This document shows, one piece after another, positions 55,047-60,000 of a stretch of 60,000 nucleotides of DNA. Source of the DNA: Branchiostoma floridae (taxonomy: Eukaryota > Chordata > Leptocardii > Amphioxiformes > Branchiostomatidae); the NCBI RefSeq assembly GCF_000003815.2, contig NC_049989.1, forward strand, positions 23,031,737 to 23,091,736, in the 5' to 3' direction. The position numbers and the translations under genes are program-made. The stretch's first letter is position 1. The number at the start of each line of letters is the position of its first letter. Below the pieces are notes generated by a model. It did not search any database. It was not told where the DNA came from and saw only the letters and a program-made list of their open reading frames with translations.

Positions 55047-55542
55047 GCATCCCTGTTGATTGTACATGTATTACTGTTTAAGTTAAAAGTAAGAGTCCTT
55101 CTCACACCAGATAGTGCATAAAGCGCCGCTCATCCCCACTCCAATCGCCCTCGGGCCACACATCTTCTATGTGAGGTCTACAGCAGTTTGTAGTTACTGT
55201 GCAAAACTGGTGTGCCATTTAGCCTAGAGGCGGTTCACCGGTTAGAGTATGCGAAACGAAGAAAGATGATCTTTGTTTTGCCCCTGCCCTCTCATCGTCC
55301 TAACTTCACGCCCATCTCCCCCGTACACCACACGTACAGCATGTCAGTAACGGTTTACATAGTGGGCTAATTAAACCGCTTTGTTACGACTCCGGCCGCG
55401 GCGTCACCCACAACACCACTCTGCTGTAAGTGATGATGTAGTGATGGATGTGTGTGGGAAACAACGTCATCTGAGATGGCACACTTCACCCCCTATAGCT
55501 TTACTCAGGGTGTTTTGGGACCCTTTCGGTCTCAGAGAAATC

Positions 55543-55745
55543 TCTCTGTTTTTCTCTCTGTCTCTTTCTCTCTTTCCCTTTCTTTATCTCACTCTCTCTC
55601 CCTCTCCCTCTCTCCCTCTCCCTTTCTATCTTTCTCTCTCTCCCTCTCTATCTTTCTCTCCCTCTCCCTCTCTCTATCTTTCTCTCTCTCCGTCATTCAG
55701 TCTCTCTATCTTTCTCTCTTTCTCTCTCTCTCTCACTCTCTCACT
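55543..55745 (+). repeat. CT-rich microsatellite
   Basis: TCTCTCTC interspersed with TCCCTC and TATCTT for about 200 bp. The open frames across it are low-complexity artefacts. Confidence 0.95.
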
Positions 55746-57024
55746 CAAACATACACACATGCTCTTTCCCTCTAAAACACTTGCTCTCTCTCCGATCCTA
55801 CCCCCTGATAAACAGCTCGAACTTCTTTGTATGTTGAAACAGAATGAGAAAAGAAAAATGAGAGAAAAATAGAAAAATAATAAATGATAAACATTAGAAA
55901 GACCATACATGCCATGGCATTTCAAAGGTTACAGTTCCCTTGCCAAAAGCTCCAGCACTTCGTATCGCCTTTGCAACCTGCTACTAGTCAAGACTGGATA
56001 TGTTTATTTTGCATTTCTGGCTGTTTGTGTGGCGACAAGACGTGCCGTCTAAAGTTAACGCCAACACAGACGCTGTTCAATGGAGCATAGCTGGGTGGGT
56101 CTAACCTATAGCTAGTCTTCAACATTCCTTTGGATAGTTAACAGAAATAGAGAATTATGGAGGTATTTAACTTACAGGAAGGGTCAGCAAGAAAAACGTA
56201 ATGATTTTGCCTTTTAATATCTGCTTGGAGACTAAGTCGAATCTTTAAGTCCAGAAAAATGCTACTTGTAACGGGTTATCACGATTTGTGCTAGGTCCTT
56301 GTAAGTTATTAGTTGGTCAGCTTACGGCTCAGTTTCGCATCTTGAACATGATTCAAGACACTGAGCTTAAGGCACAGTTCCACGTCTTGACCATGATCCA
56401 AGACGCGTAGATACCTGTGTCTGTGCACCTGTTCTGAGATATGTTTTACAGCATCTGATGTGTCATTGCATTGTCAAACCGCTAGGTGGCGTCTGACAAG
56501 TGTCGTTCTGAGGGTGATTCCATTCTAGACTTCAGGGAGGGGGTGTTTTAATGTTTTCTTGTCGGTGAACAAGAAATACAAAACATGTGCAGTAGAAAAC
56601 TGAACGGTACCGTTGTAATCTACAAACTCAGGGACTGGCAAACCCCTCCCATATTGATGGCAAACATGCACAAAAACATTTCTTTATCGTCCTTTTCGCG
56701 TCGAAATTGTGTCGAAGTGTAAGAATTCAGAATTTGTAGCCTCTGGTTAGAGTCTGAAAATAAACGTTCAGAGATATGGAAACTGGATTAATGGTCAGAT
56801 GTTGTACCACTTCCAAAATGAACAGGTTGTCTGTAGACAGGAAATCCCCGGGGCCCGTGTGTGTGAGTGTGGACAGTGGCTTCACGCCAGTATCAGCACC
56901 ACAAAACTCCCAAATCAACTCACCGCGCGGTTTAAAGATCGCCGTGGATAGCGAAGGAAAACACGGCGCGAAGTGGGACTATGGCGGCCAAGTTTCTGTT
57001 ATTCCATTTTGAGTGTTGAAGTAT
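55746..57024. other. Gene-poor stretch
   Basis: No supported gene. AAGACACTGAGCTTAAGG/AAGACGCGTAG-like copies at about 56354 and 56400 form a small direct repeat. A lone ATCTGCTTGGAGACTAAG end near 56219 marks a TCTCCAAGCAGA-family remnant. Confidence 0.4.
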
Positions 57025-57337
57025 TCTCCAAGCAGATGTCGGGATGGAAAATTGCAAGGTTTTAGGACCCCCTGGCTTCTTTATATCACCCCACCACCCT
57101 CACATTAGGCGCGATTCGATCATCGACGAGTCTGCGAGCACTACATTACGAGGAAGGGGGAACTCTGCCATTTCTTCGTCGGCATCAGGGTCATGCCTCT
57201 TCGTAATTCAGAGCTCGCAGACTCGTCGTCCGATCGAATCGCGCCTAATGTGAGGGGGGTATTAGCAGCCACTGTGCGACCTCGGCTACATTGTCATAAA
57301 GCTTTAGGATCCCCCACTCCAAAATCTGCTTGGAGTT
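57025..57337. mobile_element. MITE, TCTCCAAGCAGA family (copy 6) carrying a second MITE
   Basis: The outer ends are CTCCAAGCAGATGTCGGGAT and AAAATCTGCTTGGAG. Inside, 57096-57257 is a separate foldback element: CTCACATTAGGCGCGATTCG at the left and CGAATCGCGCCTAATGTGAG at the right, with ~45-bp arms. Confidence 0.9.
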
Positions 57338-57534
57338 TGTGTTTTGAGATTTAGCATATTAGTGGACGGACTGACATCCCCTTTCCAAATGTCAAACCAG
57401 AGGCCAGACTGTAAGGTCTTATCGACTGACACCAGAAAGAACCCCTACTCTACTCGATAAGTGCGGCGGGTTCTTTAACGTGCGTCAGGTGTGGCTCTCC
57501 ACAGAACCTCCATTTAACGTCCCATCCGAGAGAA

Positions 57535-57700
57535 TGTCCTTAACCAAAGCCAGGCACTCGTTTTCACCTGTCAGTAGAGTATGGAAAAGGTGTAAAAGCT
57601 TCTTTTTATTGCACAACATAGGGGCCTGCTGCTAAAGATTCGAACCCAGAACCTTTAGCTTCAAAGTCAGCAACCCTGCCCACAAGACCACCTTGCCAAT
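57535..57700 (-). mobile_element. tRNA-derived SINE (reverse)
   Basis: The reverse complement reads GTGGTCTTGTGGGCAGGGTT ... GGTTCTGGGTTCGAATCTTT, with A- and B-box-like segments, followed by the CACCTTTTCC..GAAAACGAGTGCC body. Confidence 0.75.
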
Positions 57701-57890
57701 AGTACCAAAGGGCGAACGTGCCAAACTTCACGAACTTCGACGGAAGTCAAATCGAGTAGATCTATAGTCAAAGTTAATCTCGCGAGCTCTAGAGCGAATT
57801 TCTTTTTCCTTCCTTCTCTTTTCCATCATTTAGCTCTACTTTGGTACCTTCTTCCTGTTCTCCTTTCAACTTTCTTTACTCTAAGACTCT

Positions 57891-58137
57891 TTACCCCTTT
57901 CCAGTAGACAGCGATCGCGCTGCGCTCTCCTGCGACCTACGTAGATAGGATATGTGTTACAACCTTCGCTATCACACTGTCACTGGGTATATCATACAAA
58001 GTGTGACCGAGAAAACAACAAAACACAGATAGTGTGAAAAGATTCGTTTTCCATACAATTCGTTGAGCGATATGTCAAATTTTTAGGTCGATAGAGAGCG
58101 CGGTGAGAGTGCCGTCCTAGTGGAAAGCGGGTATTAA
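57891..58137. mobile_element. MITE, CCCCTTTCCACTAGACGGCG family (copy 3)
   Basis: TTACCCCTTTCCAGTAGACA ... CCTAGTGGAAAGCGGGTATTA. The interior matches the copy in the CHST intron (GGGTATATCAT, ATTCGTTGAGCGATATG). Confidence 0.9.
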
Positions 58138-58755
58138 CGAGGAAATGGCCCAAATCCGCAGCTATATCCACAGAACAGCAATAGTTTGTTTCCTTTGGAC
58201 TACTAAAAATGTCTTCCTCTCTTTGTGATATCAATTCATTGTTAGGATATATAAATATCTGCTCTCCAACAAGATCTCTTTAGTGTCACTGACGAAAATA
58301 CCGGATATTGTCTAAAACGTCTGACCATTTCCAAAATCATATCCAGTCCTTTTTCACGTATCGTACTACCAGGCGGATGTCTAACCTTCTCCAACGTGTT
58401 ACGTCGCAATAGTCTGGCCCTGATTTCCCTACAACCTGCCCCAGTCCCAGCGGTCCGTGTGGGAGGTTGGCCCTCCCCTTGACCGCGTGTCCAGACTTGT
58501 TAGTTTTCACAGGCCGCAAGTCAGACCTGACCTCTGGGGTCTTAAAACGGTGGGACGAGACCCGGAGGTCTCCTGTCATAGCCTGGACCCCAGGCCTCGC
58601 TGCAGCCCAACCTCTGGACGCACTACTTCTAGCGGTGGGAACCAGACCCGGATAACCCTCCTTCCACTGAGTTACTGCTCCGGAGCGAGTTTCCACCACA
58701 TATCACAGGAAACACGGCGGTGCGGTTTTATGCCACACAGGCCAAGTGTAGTGAA
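58138..58755. other. Intergenic, nothing supported
   Basis: Frames at 58337-58774 overlap on both strands and match no family. Confidence 0.4.
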
Positions 58756-58960
58756 TCTCCACACAGACATATAAACACACAGCCGCACACACGTGCCCGC
58801 GCGCGTACATACAAACACACACGCATACACGCACACAGACACACACAAACGCAAGCACGCACGCATACACACACACACACATGTACAGACACACGTACAG
58901 ACACACGCACACACGCGATCGCGAACGTATACGCACGCATGCACGCACGCACGCACAGAC
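58756..58960 (+). repeat. CA/CG-rich microsatellite
   Basis: ACACAC interrupted by GCACGC and GTACAG units for about 200 bp. It explains the Cys/Val-rich and His/Thr-rich open frames here. Confidence 0.95.
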
Positions 58961-59764
58961 ACGGTGCTGACGCAAATGTATCTATACCGTGGGCTGTTTA
59001 CACTTGAGCTGTGCGCGTCAGCCATCTCCTAACCCCTATCCACATACAATTGATATAGAGGTTCTAATATAATGCTTAACCACAAATATCCGGAAATACA
59101 AACAGACGGACAGACCCACCAAAAACAATAACTCCATTTTTCACGGAGGAAACAAGTAGTCACCTACATATATCCGGGCTATATCATCTTCCTGCTTGAA
59201 GCCTGCTTCTGTAAAACGTTTTCCGTGTCGTATCTGTTATGACAGTGTAACCGGGCCCGAGTAGGGGGTTACTACATGAACTATAATGGAGAGATTACCA
59301 TTCCGCGGGCTCCATTAACGACTACCTGCTATTCAACTCAAACAAACTCGGCGCTCTGGGGATCATAGGAGGCCATTGTGGATTCATACAGAAAAGGGCA
59401 AAACTGCAACATTCGGTAAAGTGTTTACTGTGGCACTTTGGGAGGTACACGTCGGTGTGGCAAAGTCTTTTCTGTGGCGTCTCAGAGGATCTGTGTTCAA
59501 GTTCTGTGTCGCTTTTGTTTTAAGTTACACTTTTACAGATGGGTGGGTCGTCAATAGTTGCCTTTATAAGTCTGATTCAGGGCCCTGTCAGAGTCGTCAT
59601 ACGACAGTTTTGAGACAACTCATTTAGTCTTACGAATCTGTCTTTGGACAGAAACGGTAGTCAAATATCATTTGCTTGTTGACAGTGCGTTCTTTCATAT
59701 TTTACACACAAAAAAAAGTCGTGTGACGAATGGATCGCCATTGTGTGTCTTGTTGTGTAACGGT
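58961..59764. other. Intergenic, nothing supported
   Basis: No coding or RNA signal beyond short frames. Confidence 0.4.
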
Positions 59765-59940
59765 GGGGTCGTGTGGGGTAACGGCAGAGTGTTCGGCTCA
59801 GAACCAAGAGGTCCCGAGTTCAAACCCTGCCGTGTCACCTATGTTGTGCCCTTTGGAAAGGCACTTTGCACGACTTTCCTCACTTCACTGAGGTGGAAAA
59901 TGGGTACCTAACTTCGGTTGGGAAGGTAAAGGGTGGTAGG
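59765..59940 (+). mobile_element. tRNA-derived SINE
   Basis: The head GTGTGGGGTAACGGCAGAGT (A-box-like) and AGAGGTCCCGAGTTCAAACC (B-box) is followed by GGAAAGGCACTTTGCACGAC, TTCCTCACTTCACTGAGGTG and AAAATGGGTACC, the body found in other SINE copies of this window. It is not a functional tRNA: the cloverleaf is incomplete. Confidence 0.8.
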
Positions 59941-60000
59941 AGGAATGGTTTGGACTTCGCCTTCAAAAACCAGTCCCTAGACAAAGTGGAAAACAGCCCC

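Noticed and set aside
55381-55925. Leu/Ser-rich and Arg/Glu-rich frames
   Set aside because: They are translations of the CT microsatellite.
58672-59032. Cys/Val-rich and His/Thr-rich frames on both strands
   Set aside because: They are translations of the CA/CG microsatellite.
59773-59850. Possible tRNA gene
   Set aside because: A- and B-box-like sequences are present, but no full cloverleaf can be drawn, and the downstream body matches other SINE copies.

Overview
The window looks like cephalochordate (amphioxus/Branchiostoma-type) genomic DNA. The genes are animal membrane and Golgi families split by short GT-AG introns, the intergenic space is full of small foldback elements and tRNA-like SINEs, and several introns begin with minisatellites that copy the exon-intron junction, a habit I recall being reported for amphioxus. 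The organism assignment is an inference. All exon models were read by eye from splice signals, reading phase and family resemblance.

Layout. (1) 218-4124 is a DNA transposon with imperfect long terminal inverted repeats and an apparently intact two-exon transposase-like gene on the minus strand. It sits in an intron of the next gene, only 14 bp before an exon. (2) 4139-11135, plus strand: the last 17 exons (579 residues) of a two-pore-channel-like cation channel; its 5' exons lie left of the window. (3) 14102-15720, plus strand: an XK-related (XKR) membrane protein of 396 residues in two coding exons. Its last ~25 codons, stop codon and 3' flank are repeated in tandem about five times. (4) 17252-22483, minus strand, convergent with XKR: a six-exon Golgi carbohydrate sulfotransferase (CHST-like, 611 residues). 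Three of its five introns start with tandem copies of the upstream exon end plus splice donor. (5) 27504-31148, plus strand: two tandem ninjurin paralogues of 152 and 197 residues, each with two coding exons and a shared upstream module. The second has a very long Glu/Lys repeat in the loop between its two membrane helices. Remnants of further copies of the unit flank them. (6) About 31.7-60 kb: no gene I can support. This part holds at least six families of short inverted-repeat elements, several SINEs, minisatellites, microsatellites, two poly-G tracts and one candidate regulatory site with paired X-box motifs.

There are two 100-N assembly gaps, one inside the transposon and one inside a foldback element in a CHST intron. 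The genes do not form one pathway. The common theme is membrane and secretory biology: ion channel, XKR-type membrane protein, Golgi sulfotransferase and ninjurin. The strongest structural theme is repeated capture of gene boundaries (splice junctions in two genes, a stop-codon region in a third) by local tandem duplication.
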